Positions 56,756-64,000 of a stretch of DNA of 64,000 bases are shown piece by piece. Both the position numbers and the translations under genes were made by a program. Source of the DNA: Campylobacter sp. RM16704 (GTDB lineage: Bacteria; Campylobacterota; Campylobacteria; Campylobacterales; Campylobacteraceae); assembly GCF_000816245.1 (NCBI RefSeq), contig NZ_CP007769.1, positions 1,334,464 to 1,398,463 on the forward strand. The letters run 5' to 3'. The stretch's first letter is position 1. Every line of letters begins with the position of its first letter. The notes below the pieces were generated by a model. The model was not told the origin of the DNA. It worked only from the letters and a program-made list of their open reading frames with translations, and searched no databases.

Positions 56756-58008
56756 TAATTCTCGATTCTCATCATAAAAATATCATCTTTTACAAATTCT
56801 TGTTCTCTAAGCTTTTGTATTAAAATTTGTATATTTTTTTCATATGTTTGATGAGTGATGAAAAATAAAGTACTGCAATCTTGTTTTTCCTTTTTAGGTT
56901 TTTGTAAAAAAGTATCAATAGAAATTTGATGTTCACTCATTAATTGTGCGATTTTTGATAAAACGCCAATCTTATCTAATACTTTTAGTCTTAAATAATA
57001 TCTTGTATAGATAGCTTCTTTATCTAAAAGCTCGTAGGAAGTGTCATTTAAATATCCAAAAATAGCACTGCTTTTTTCTTTTCTTGCTATATCAATTAAA
57101 TCCGCTATAACAGCACTTGCAGTTGCTCTGCCACCTGCACCTGGACCATAATATAAACTTTCACCCAAAATATCTCCATCAACACTAATAGCGTTCATTA
57201 CTCCATCAACCTTTGCTAACATTTTATCTTTATTTAGCATAGCTGAATGAACTCTTAGTTCTATTTTCTCATCTTTTATTTTAGCAATACCTAAATGCTT
57301 TATGGTATATTCAAATTCTTTTGCAAAATAAATATCTTCATCACTTACCTTACTAATACCCTCAATCAAAATATCTTCGGGCTTAACCCTTAATCCATAG
57401 GCAATATTGGCCAAAATTAAAAGTTTGTGTGCAGCATCAAATCCTTCTATATCAAAAGTAGGATCAGCTTCAGCATAACCTAATTCTTGAGCCATCTTCA
57501 AAACTTCATGAAATTTGGCATTATCTTCAGCCATTTTGCTTAAAATATAATTACTTGTTCCATTTAAAATGCCTTTTATGGAAACAATATTATTAGCACT
57601 TAAGCCTTCTTTTAAAATTTTAATGATAGGGATTCCGCCCGCCACACTTGCCTCATAGCCAAAAGCTGTATCTTGCGCTAATTTTTCAAGCTCATAACGA
57701 TGATAGGCAAGCAAAGCTTTATTAGCAGTTACTACTGATTTTTTTCTTTTTAAAATCTTTGAAATTATCTCAAAAGGTAAATCAATACCACCCATTAACT
57801 CCACAAATACATCAATATCTTCACGCTCTAAAACTTCATCAATATCATTAACCACAGGAATTAATGCATTTGGTTTTGGATTTCTTGCTAAAGCAATCAC
57901 TGGAATAATTTCTTCATCACATCTTGCTTTGATTAAATCTTGATTTTTTAACAAAGTTTCTACAACGGCACTTCCTACGGTGCCATAGCCTAAAATTGCA
58001 ACTTTCAT
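56755..58008 (-). CDS. hom: Homoserine dehydrogenase
   Basis: Reduces aspartate semialdehyde to homoserine for threonine and methionine. It has 417 aa with GYGTVGSAVVETL for NAD(P), AGGIPIIKILKEGL, and GILNGTSNYIL; the last matches the catalytic-site signature. A C-terminal ACT domain (about 340-417) suggests feedback by threonine. Confidence 0.96.
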   Translation of the reverse strand: MKVAILGYGTVGSAVVETLLKNQDLIKARCDEEIIPVIALARNPKPNALIPVVNDIDEVLEREDIDVFVELMGGIDLPFEIISKILKRKKSVVTANKALLAYHRYELEKLAQDTAFGYEASVAGGIPIIKILKEGLSANNIVSIKGILNGTSNYILSKMAEDNAKFHEVLKMAQELGYAEADPTFDIEGFDAAHKLLILANIAYGLRVKPEDILIEGISKVSDEDIYFAKEFEYTIKHLGIAKIKDEKIELRVHSAMLNKDKMLAKVDGVMNAISVDGDILGESLYYGPGAGGRATASAVIADLIDIARKEKSSAIFGYLNDTSYELLDKEAIYTRYYLRLKVLDKIGVLSKIAQLMSEHQISIDTFLQKPKKEKQDCSTLFFITHQTYEKNIQILIQKLREQEFVKDDIFMMRIEN

Positions 58009-58009
58009 T

Positions 58010-59212
58010 TTATTCTCTTAAATATTTTTTAATATTTCTTGCTGCTTGACGAATACGGTTTTCATTTTCTATTAAAGCTATTCTAACATACTCATTGCCC
58101 GCTTCACCAAAGCCAACTCCAGGGCTTACTGCTACATTTGCTTTTTGCAAAAGCTGTTTAGAAAATTCCATACTACCAAGATGAGCTTTGCTTTGAGGAA
58201 GTTTTGCCCAAACAAACATACTTGCATTTGGTTTTTTTAACTCCCATCCTGCTTGAAAAAACGAATCAAGTAAGACTTCTAATCTTCTTGCATAAATTGC
58301 TTTAATCTCTTCAACACAAGTTTGATCTCCGTCCAAAGCTATAGTAGCAGCAACTTGTATGGGAGTATACATACCATAATCAAACCAAGATTTGATCTTT
58401 TTCAAAGCCGCAATTAAACGTTTATTACCTACCACAAAACCTACACGCCAACCTGCCATATTGTAAGATTTTGAAAGCGTATAAGTCTCTACTGCTACAT
58501 CTTTAGCACCTTCAACTTCAAAAATTGAAGGGGTTTTATAAGAACCAAAAGTCAAATCTGCATAAGCAATATCAGAAATAATATAAAATCTTTCTTTTTT
58601 TGCCATAGCAACTAATCTCTCATAAAAACTTTTTTCCACTGTAACCGTTGTAGGATTATGTGGAAAATTTACTACTACATATTTTGGGCGAGGAATACTT
58701 TCATGTAATGTTTTTTGTAAATTTTCAAAAAAAGTATTTTCTTTTAGCTCATAATTTTCATTAAAATCAAAATTCATAGTTGCTACATTACCGCCTGCTA
58801 TGATAAAAGCTTGAGTATGTATAGGATAAGCAGGCGTAGGTACAATAGCTACATCTCCTGGGTTAATTACAGCTCTTGCTAAATTCACAAAGCCTTCTTT
58901 AGAACCCATCGTTGCAACTACTTCACTTTCAGGTTCTAAATCAACATCGTATTTTCTTTTATACCAATTACAAATTGCAAGTCTTAGTTTATAAATTCCA
59001 CTCGAAGCAGAATAACCTGAAGTCTTATCTTTATTAGCACTTTCGCAAAGTTTATCTATAATGTGTTGAGGAGTTTTGCCATCAGGATTTCCCATAGAAA
59101 AATCAATTATGTCCTCTCCAGCTCTTCTTGCTGCCATTTTAATTGCATTAACTTCAGCAAAAACATAATTAGGAAGTCTCTCTATAGTATTAAAATGAAT
59201 TTCTTCAAACAT
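58010..59212 (-). CDS. Class I/II aminotransferase (AlaC / LL-DAP aminotransferase-like)
   Basis: 400-aa PLP enzyme with the Schiff-base lysine in TYTLSKSYNMAGWRVGF, and NFPHNPTTVT and DIAYADLTF upstream. It resembles AlaC (glutamate-pyruvate aminotransferase) and LL-DAP aminotransferase type sequences. Location before hom points to the aspartate family. Substrate cannot be settled by inspection. Confidence 0.85.
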   Translation of the reverse strand: MFEEIHFNTIERLPNYVFAEVNAIKMAARRAGEDIIDFSMGNPDGKTPQHIIDKLCESANKDKTSGYSASSGIYKLRLAICNWYKRKYDVDLEPESEVVATMGSKEGFVNLARAVINPGDVAIVPTPAYPIHTQAFIIAGGNVATMNFDFNENYELKENTFFENLQKTLHESIPRPKYVVVNFPHNPTTVTVEKSFYERLVAMAKKERFYIISDIAYADLTFGSYKTPSIFEVEGAKDVAVETYTLSKSYNMAGWRVGFVVGNKRLIAALKKIKSWFDYGMYTPIQVAATIALDGDQTCVEEIKAIYARRLEVLLDSFFQAGWELKKPNASMFVWAKLPQSKAHLGSMEFSKQLLQKANVAVSPGVGFGEAGNEYVRIALIENENRIRQAARNIKKYLRE

Positions 59213-59225
59213 TTTCCATCCTTTT

Positions 59226-60032
59226 TTAGCGTCTTAGGTAAATTTTTAAACCCCTTTTTATATTATCAAGACTAAACATATCTCCTATAATAGCATATTT
59301 TGCACCCAATGGAATGTTTATATCTAATTCGTTTTGTTTATGTGTATTTTCTACACCCTGAATATAATTTAAATTTTTATCTAAAAATTGAATTTTGCAA
59401 AACCAAGAATCAAGATTATGAGCACTTAGTTCCATACCTTTAGCATCTTGTAAATCAACAACATATTCTCTTAAAGGTTTATTAAGTTGAATAGTTGTAT
59501 TTAAAGGAATTTGAGTATTTATTTTAAGCTTTGCCTTTGAAAAATCAAGTTCATACTCATAATTTAATTCTGAAAGCTTAGAAATATCTTTTATAAAAAC
59601 TGAACTTGAAAGCAAGGCTTTATAAAATATCCCAGGGTCAAGCATATATTGAGAATCCACTGCCAATTTATAAGCAATGTAATTTTCCCTTAAAGTTAAT
59701 TCAATAGGTATAAAATAAACATAACCTAATTCATTTAAAGTATCATTAATAGTTTTAAAAAATAAAACAGAATCAGCTTGTGCCTTAAAACTAAAAATTA
59801 AAGTTTTTGGCTCATTAAGTATAAAATTTGCTAAAGAGTTGGTTTTTAGAATTTGTGAAATTGTATAAATATCTACATTTCCACGTTCATCTCTATAATT
59901 ATTTTTGGCAAATAAAAGTTCTAATTTTGCATCCTTAGAGCTGTCATTTACAATGTGTTTTGCCACTTCTAAAGCACTTAATGCAAAAGTATTGAGAGTC
60001 AAAAAAATAGAAAATATAAAAATTCTTACCAT
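59226..60032 (-). CDS. Hypothetical periplasmic protein
   Basis: 268 aa with a signal peptide (about 1-19, ending FALS-ALEV). The rest is soluble with alternating beta-like stretches and no motif I recognise. Its start overlaps the RodZ-like gene by 7 bases, and that gene overlaps the rRNA methylase, so they are co-translated. Guilt by association suggests a cell-envelope role. Confidence 0.75.
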   Translation of the reverse strand: MVRIFIFSIFLTLNTFALSALEVAKHIVNDSSKDAKLELLFAKNNYRDERGNVDIYTISQILKTNSLANFILNEPKTLIFSFKAQADSVLFFKTINDTLNELGYVYFIPIELTLRENYIAYKLAVDSQYMLDPGIFYKALLSSSVFIKDISKLSELNYEYELDFSKAKLKINTQIPLNTTIQLNKPLREYVVDLQDAKGMELSAHNLDSWFCKIQFLDKNLNYIQGVENTHKQNELDINIPLGAKYAIIGDMFSLDNIKRGLKIYLRR

Positions 60033-60910
60033 AATTTCCCTCTATTTTCTTTAATAAATTCTGTTTTTGTAATTTGCTTAATCTTCCCATCTTTTATCAT
60101 TAAAAACTTAGATACACCGCTTTTAAATTCTAAAGTATTATTATTTTCATCGTTTAGAATAAAAGCAGCATGACCTGTAGTAATCAACATATCTTTATCT
60201 AAAGACAACACATAATCATTTTTTATAGTCATAGAACTTTTTCTAAAAGTTTTTAAATCCACTATACCAAGCCAAAGTTCAGCATTTGGTTTTATAATAC
60301 TTTCATTGACTAGTGTTATGTCATCTTTGAGATTATTGAAAGTAATATTGTTTTCAGAAGTTTCATTTAGATCTATATTGTTTTCATCTGAAGACACCAA
60401 AGTTTCAACACTTGCATTTGTTTCATTGTTCTCATCTGTACTAGAAAAATCATCTACAAAAAAATTAAGCACTTCGTTTTTATTAGTTTTTTCTTCTGAT
60501 ACAACTTGCTCCTGATTTAAAACACTAGTTATATTTTCATCTATAATGGAATTTTGAAAAAATTTTGAAATTCCCCAAGCTAACGCAATTAGAAAAACTA
60601 CTATAATTATAACAACAATAAACCAAATATTAGAACTTTCCCTAGTATATGAATTTACCCTAGGTGAAATATGCATATGATTTTTCTTTTCCGTACCATT
60701 TTCATCTAAATAAGCATGATATTCCTCTAAAAAACTAGTAAAATCAAGTTCATATTCTCTTTGTAAAATTTTTATAAAACCATTTACATTAAAACGGGAT
60801 ATAGACTTAAAATCTTTTTTGACAATAAACTCAAGGCAAGCTAACTCAATTTGAGTTTTTTTTTGAACTTCTAACAAATTCAAATCTTCTAATTTTTTCC
60901 AACTATCCAT
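60026..60910 (-). CDS. RodZ-like membrane protein with N-terminal HTH
   Basis: 294 aa in the RodZ domain order. Residues 8-66 (LNLLEVQKKTQIELACLEF, then DFKSI and GFIKILQREYELD) align by eye with the RodZ HTH_25 domain, which binds MreB. One membrane segment covers about 95-114 with a basic linker before it. An Asn/Glu-rich periplasmic stretch follows, and the last 80 residues (AELWLGIVDLKTFR, then GHAAFILNDENN) resemble the RodZ C-terminal DUF4115 domain. MreB and MreC are encoded 17 kb away. Homology is by pattern, not search. Confidence 0.65.
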   Translation of the reverse strand: MDSWKKLEDLNLLEVQKKTQIELACLEFIVKKDFKSISRFNVNGFIKILQREYELDFTSFLEEYHAYLDENGTEKKNHMHISPRVNSYTRESSNIWFIVVIIIVVFLIALAWGISKFFQNSIIDENITSVLNQEQVVSEEKTNKNEVLNFFVDDFSSTDENNETNASVETLVSSDENNIDLNETSENNITFNNLKDDITLVNESIIKPNAELWLGIVDLKTFRKSSMTIKNDYVLSLDKDMLITTGHAAFILNDENNNTLEFKSGVSKFLMIKDGKIKQITKTEFIKENRGKLW

Positions 60911-61583
60911 TTTTCATCCTATCACAAAGTATTGCAAACGCTGCGCTTACATTTAAACTATCAAAATCATTATACATTTTTATACCCACACATTCATCAC
61001 ATTTTTTAAGCACTTTAGGAGCTATACCAAAACCCTCGCTTCCCATAATCAAAACTTTTTTCTCTTTAGGCTTTATAGTATGTATATCATTGCCACCACT
61101 TGCACTAGCATAGATATAAAAACCTTTTTGCTTTAACTCATTAACCATACTTAAAATATCATCATTTAAAACTATTTTCATATCTAAAGCTGCACCACTA
61201 CTTGCACGAATTACTCCATCCATAGCCATATTTTTAGCCACTAAAATAATTCCATCAGCTCCTAATGCATACGCACTACGAACAATAGCTCCTATATTTC
61301 CTACATCACTAATGTTATATAAAATGATTATAAAATTTTTTTCTTTTAAGCTTTCAAAAGAATCAAAATTAAATTCTTCAATATCCATCAAAAAACCTTG
61401 ATGATTTCCACCTCTTGCTAAACTTTGTGCGGCTTTAAAATCAAGTTTTTTAATTTTTTTTGAAGCCTTTGCTATTATTGAAAAATCAGCCTTTTTGCAT
61501 TCTTTTGCTAAATAAATTTCTTTAATTTTTTCTTTGTGCTTTTCTAAGATATAAAAAAACACTTGCTTACCATAAACTATCAT
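60903..61583 (-). CDS. SpoU-family RNA 2'-O-methyltransferase (TrmH/RlmB-like)
   Basis: 226 aa: a small N-terminal RNA-binding part, then the SPOUT knot with NISDVGNIGAIVRSAYALGADGIIL (motif 1), GSEGFGIAPKVLKKCD (motif 2) and NVSAAFAILCDRM (motif 3). It methylates rRNA (RlmB, G2251) or tRNA; the exact target is uncertain. It overlaps the RodZ-like gene by 8 bases. Confidence 0.88.
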   Translation of the reverse strand: MIVYGKQVFFYILEKHKEKIKEIYLAKECKKADFSIIAKASKKIKKLDFKAAQSLARGGNHQGFLMDIEEFNFDSFESLKEKNFIIILYNISDVGNIGAIVRSAYALGADGIILVAKNMAMDGVIRASSGAALDMKIVLNDDILSMVNELKQKGFYIYASASGGNDIHTIKPKEKKVLIMGSEGFGIAPKVLKKCDECVGIKMYNDFDSLNVSAAFAILCDRMKNG

Positions 61584-61602
61584 TTTTAAATAATAACCAA
61601 AT

Positions 61603-62421
61603 TCAACTTAAAAGCAGTTTTTGATAATTTTCTTTTGGAGATTTTGCATTAATCTTAGAAAGTAATTTTGCTTTAGTTTTTAAAGGTAAATCAAGTTCAT
61701 AAATATCTTGTTCGCATAAAGTATTTTGATGAAATTCTTTTTCTTTGGCACTTATTACCACACACCATTCTCCTCGTAAATCTATTGTTTTTAATTTTTC
61801 TAATATTTCTAAAGCATTTGATCTAAATTTACTTTCGTATTTTTTTGTTGCCTCTTTTATAACAAAAATTTCACGCAAAGAATCAATTTTGCTAATTTCT
61901 TCTACCAAATTAAGTATCCTAGTAGGTGCTTCATAAACTATACTAGGATAAGGATTAAGCATTAACTTTTCGATATCTTTTTGTCTTTGAGGGTTTTTAT
62001 TGGCCAAAAATCCCATAAATATAAATTCTTTTTTACAAAGTGCACTCGAAACCAAAGCAAGTAAAGCAGCATTGGAACCTGATAAAACCTCATAATTAAT
62101 ATTATTTTTTATGACATATTCAATTAAAAACTGCCCAGGATCACTAATACCTGGCATACCCGCATCACTTAAATATGCAACATCTTGTTCAAAAAAATTT
62201 TCATCTATTTTTGCTAAAAAATCTTTTTCATTGTGAGTGTGCAAGGCTATATATTTATCAGGTTTTATTTCTAAATTAAATTTTTCGTTAATAAGACGAA
62301 CTAAAGATTTGCAAACTCTTGTATCTTCACATAAAAAGAGTTTGCATTTTTGTAAAATTTCTAAAGAATGAAAAGAAATATCGTTTAAATTTCCTATAGG
62401 CGTAGGAATAAAATATAACAT
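61603..62421 (-). CDS. rsmI: 16S rRNA 2'-O-methyltransferase RsmI
   Basis: 272 aa tetrapyrrole-methylase-fold enzyme that modifies C1402 of 16S rRNA. Signatures: YFIPTPIGNLNDIS, CEDTRV, YLSDAGMPGISDPG and VYEAPTRIL. It overlaps rpmE by one base, placing it in an rRNA/ribosome group with rpmE and rsmE. Confidence 0.94.
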   Translation of the reverse strand: MLYFIPTPIGNLNDISFHSLEILQKCKLFLCEDTRVCKSLVRLINEKFNLEIKPDKYIALHTHNEKDFLAKIDENFFEQDVAYLSDAGMPGISDPGQFLIEYVIKNNINYEVLSGSNAALLALVSSALCKKEFIFMGFLANKNPQRQKDIEKLMLNPYPSIVYEAPTRILNLVEEISKIDSLREIFVIKEATKKYESKFRSNALEILEKLKTIDLRGEWCVVISAKEKEFHQNTLCEQDIYELDLPLKTKAKLLSKINAKSPKENYQKLLLS

Positions 62422-62621
62422 TATTGCATTGCGTATTTTTTCTTAAATTTCTCCACACGACCTGCAGCATCTACAATTTTTTCACTTCCTGTAAAAAATG
62501 GATGACAATTTGAACAAATATCTACTTTAATTTCTGATTTATTTGATTTAGTAGTAAAAGAATTTCCACAAGCACAACTTACTTTACATTCTACATATTC
62601 TGGGTGAATTTCTTTTTTCAT
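62421..62621 (-). CDS. rpmE: Ribosomal protein bL31 (zinc-binding form)
   Basis: 66 aa: [22 protein letters not shown], with CxC and later CSNCH forming the zinc site of C+ type L31. It starts a transcript with rsmI from the -10 TATAAT at 62653-62658. Confidence 0.96.
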   Translation of the reverse strand: MKKEIHPEYVECKVSCACGNSFTTKSNKSEIKVDICSNCHPFFTGSEKIVDAAGRVEKFKKKYAMQ

Positions 62622-62652
62622 TGTTTATCCTTTTTGAAAACATTAAGGCGTA

Positions 62653-62658
62653 ATTATA
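62653..62658 (-). promoter_or_regulatory. -10 element of rpmE
   Basis: Minus-strand TATAAT 32 bases before the rpmE ATG, after a ribosome site of AAAGGAT type. Confidence 0.55.
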
Positions 62659-62698
62659 TAAATTTTTATATAAAAAATAGATAAATTTAAGCATATTT

Positions 62699-63361
62699 TT
62701 AAATTAAAAATTTTGAAGCAACTCCTACTAAAGCTGTTTGTGCTTTAAGTATAAAATTGGCTTGTAATTTTGCTTTTTTTACATTCTTTTCTCTTTCTTT
62801 TTGCGAAAATCCTCCTTCAGCTCCAATTAAAAATATATACTTGCTAGGTTCAAAGCTCATTAAATCTTCACCTTCAAAGTCTATCAAGACAATATTTTCA
62901 TAAGTTTGCTGAAATTTTTTAAAATCATCAAAAATTTCCAATTCCATTAAAGAAGCACGACCACATTGTTGGGATGATTCTATAAGAATTTTTTCCATTC
63001 TTTTAAAATCCAACTTAAAATTTTTTTGTGAAAATTCCATATATACAAAAGAAAGTTTAACAACACCAAGTTCATTTAAAAAAGGCAAAGTTTTTTCTAT
63101 AATTTTTGGTTCAACTACCGCTAAAGCTAAATGAAGATATTTCTTTTGTTCTTGCTTTTCTTTTTGTTTATCTTGCAAATTTAATATACAAGAATGTCTA
63201 GAAATTTCAACACATTTATAAATATACGCATAAGAATCTTTCAAGTTTTTAAGCACAATGTCATCACCAACTCTAACTCTCCTAACTTTTAAATGTAAAA
63301 AAATCTCATTTTTTAATTCTAAACAAGTATCTCCACTTTGAGAGTGATATAAAAATTGCAT
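62699..63361 (-). CDS. rsmE: 16S rRNA (uracil1498-N3)-methyltransferase RsmE
   Basis: 220 aa SPOUT methyltransferase of the RsmE family. N-terminal PUA-like part (HLKVRRVRVGDDIVL), then the C-terminal knot with FLIGAEGGFSQKERE and LKAQTALVG, where the AxTA motif marks SAM binding. It overlaps the upstream membrane gene by one base. Confidence 0.93.
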   Translation of the reverse strand: MQFLYHSQSGDTCLELKNEIFLHLKVRRVRVGDDIVLKNLKDSYAYIYKCVEISRHSCILNLQDKQKEKQEQKKYLHLALAVVEPKIIEKTLPFLNELGVVKLSFVYMEFSQKNFKLDFKRMEKILIESSQQCGRASLMELEIFDDFKKFQQTYENIVLIDFEGEDLMSFEPSKYIFLIGAEGGFSQKEREKNVKKAKLQANFILKAQTALVGVASKFLI

Positions 63362-63771
63362 TAAAAATAAAACCTTTTAAGCAAATAAGGTATAAAAAGT
63401 AAAAATATATCCAAACACAAAATAAAAAAGCTTAAAAATCTAAATTTAGCATAATGTTTATACAACCTTGCTTTTTTAAATAAAACAAATTGATAAATTG
63501 CCAAAATAAAAATCAAAAACCAACAAATCCACATAGAAAGCACATATAAATTAACTTCAAAATACTTTAAAGCCCAAAGCAAATTCCCCGTAAAAAGAGT
63601 AATTGCTAAAAATAAATAATAAATTGGCAAAAACAAACGAATTTTCTTTATAAATATAAATTCTTGTGAAAAACTACTTTGAGTTAGATATAAATAAAAC
63701 AACATTAAAAAACCATTTGCATATAAACTATACACATGTAATGCTAAAAAAAACTCATAACTTTGATCCAT
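63361..63771 (-). CDS. Small membrane protein of unknown function
   Basis: 136 aa with four hydrophobic segments (about 12-30, 43-62, 72-95, 112-130) and no recognised domain. I start at ATG 63771 because AAGGA lies 5 bases upstream, inside the end of the lipoprotein gene. A GTG three bases earlier is too close to that site. Topology suggests an integral inner-membrane protein, co-transcribed with rsmE. Confidence 0.75.
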   Translation of the reverse strand: MDQSYEFFLALHVYSLYANGFLMLFYLYLTQSSFSQEFIFIKKIRLFLPIYYLFLAITLFTGNLLWALKYFEVNLYVLSMWICWFLIFILAIYQFVLFKKARLYKHYAKFRFLSFFILCLDIFLLFIPYLLKRFYF

Positions 63772-63773
63772 CA

Positions 63774-63971
63774 CTATCCTTGTGTGCTGTTTTCATCTTT
63801 AACATCATCATCCACAGGTATGGGAAGTGTTTCATCATCTATAATAACATTAGAATCACTTTGTTCAATTTGAACTTGCTCTGTTTGTACTTCTTTTTTT
63901 GTATTTTTATTTTCTTGATTTGAGCAAGCCATAAAAAGTAATAATGGCACAATTAGTAAAACCCTTTTCAT
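63774..63971 (-). CDS. Small predicted lipoprotein
   Basis: 65 aa with a lipobox (LLLFMAC, lipidated C16) and an acidic low-complexity tail (many E, Q, D). No fold is recognised. The strong AAAGGAGG ribosome site supports ATG 63971; a GTG one codon earlier is the alternative. It is the most upstream gene of the rsmE group seen here. Confidence 0.8.
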   Translation of the reverse strand: MKRVLLIVPLLLFMACSNQENKNTKKEVQTEQVQIEQSDSNVIIDDETLPIPVDDDVKDENSTQG

Positions 63972-64000
63972 CACACCTCCTTTTGATTGACAAAAACAAA

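Noticed and set aside
1..64000. Phase-variable poly-G/poly-C tracts, CRISPR array, IS elements, prophage
   Set aside because: No G or C run long enough to suggest slippage was seen, no repeat-spacer array, no transposase or integrase-like protein.

Overview
This is a 64 kb stretch of an AT-rich Campylobacter chromosome. It most resembles the C. jejuni / C. lari clade, and I favour the C. lari group. The evidence is the very low GC, -10-only promoters (TATAAT without a clear -35), tightly overlapping operons (TAATG and ATGA junctions), and hallmark genes: peb3, cdtABC, a CheA with a C-terminal receiver domain plus CheV, perR, paired DUF2393 proteins, and bioG in place of bioH. I see no rRNA, tRNA, CRISPR array, prophage or insertion sequence.

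Layout, left to right. (1) 1-12950, all minus strand: one long gene chain running rplY, pth, a YjgP/YjgQ permease, lysA, a NagD-type HAD protein, pheA, hisC, fliF, fliG, fliH, dxs. It is followed by perR with its own promoter and a CYTH/CHAD-like gene cut by the window edge. (2) 13113-20822, minus: lpxB, greA, an LpxH-like phosphoesterase, cheV, cheA, cheW, serB, tal. (3) 20823-28398, an accessory block between lpxB and surE: a secreted ADP-ribosyltransferase-like gene, peb3, the cytolethal distending toxin operon cdtABC, then pepT, dcuC and pepE. (4) 28521-31137, plus: surE, a ThiF/TcdA-like gene, a GNAT acetyltransferase and a class D beta-lactamase. (5) 31111-37236: biotin genes bioF-bioG-bioC behind a Sel1-repeat gene, bioA divergent, bioD behind a pair of SMR transporters, and one 91-aa orphan. 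(6) 37416-46443: a periplasmic isoaspartyl peptidase, then a Sua5-like gene, carB, mreC, mreB, clpX, lpxA, fabZ. (7) 46514-53494: queH, bcp, a tautomerase, ilvE, an SPFH protein, two DUF2393 proteins, purF, dapB. (8) 53607-64000: a phytase-like secreted protein, trxB, trxA, yraN, hom, an aminotransferase, a periplasmic protein, a RodZ-like protein, an rRNA methyltransferase, rsmI, rpmE, rsmE, a membrane protein and a small lipoprotein.

How the genes work together. The rod-shape genes mreB and mreC share the window with a gene whose domain order matches RodZ. The biotin genes cover malonyl-ACP to dethiobiotin, except the elongation steps and bioB. PepT, PepE, a periplasmic isoaspartyl peptidase and DcuC suggest use of peptide-derived aspartate with C4-dicarboxylate transport.

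The most striking find is the 254-aa secreted protein at 21140-21904. It carries the complete R / S-T-T / Q-x-E signature of ADP-ribosyltransferase exotoxins, with a C3-like ARTT loop (F-x-x-Q-x-E). It lies about 0.9 kb from the CDT operon, with only peb3 between. A genotoxin and a candidate Rho-type ADP-ribosyltransferase side by side would be a two-toxin virulence locus that I do not recognise as described.
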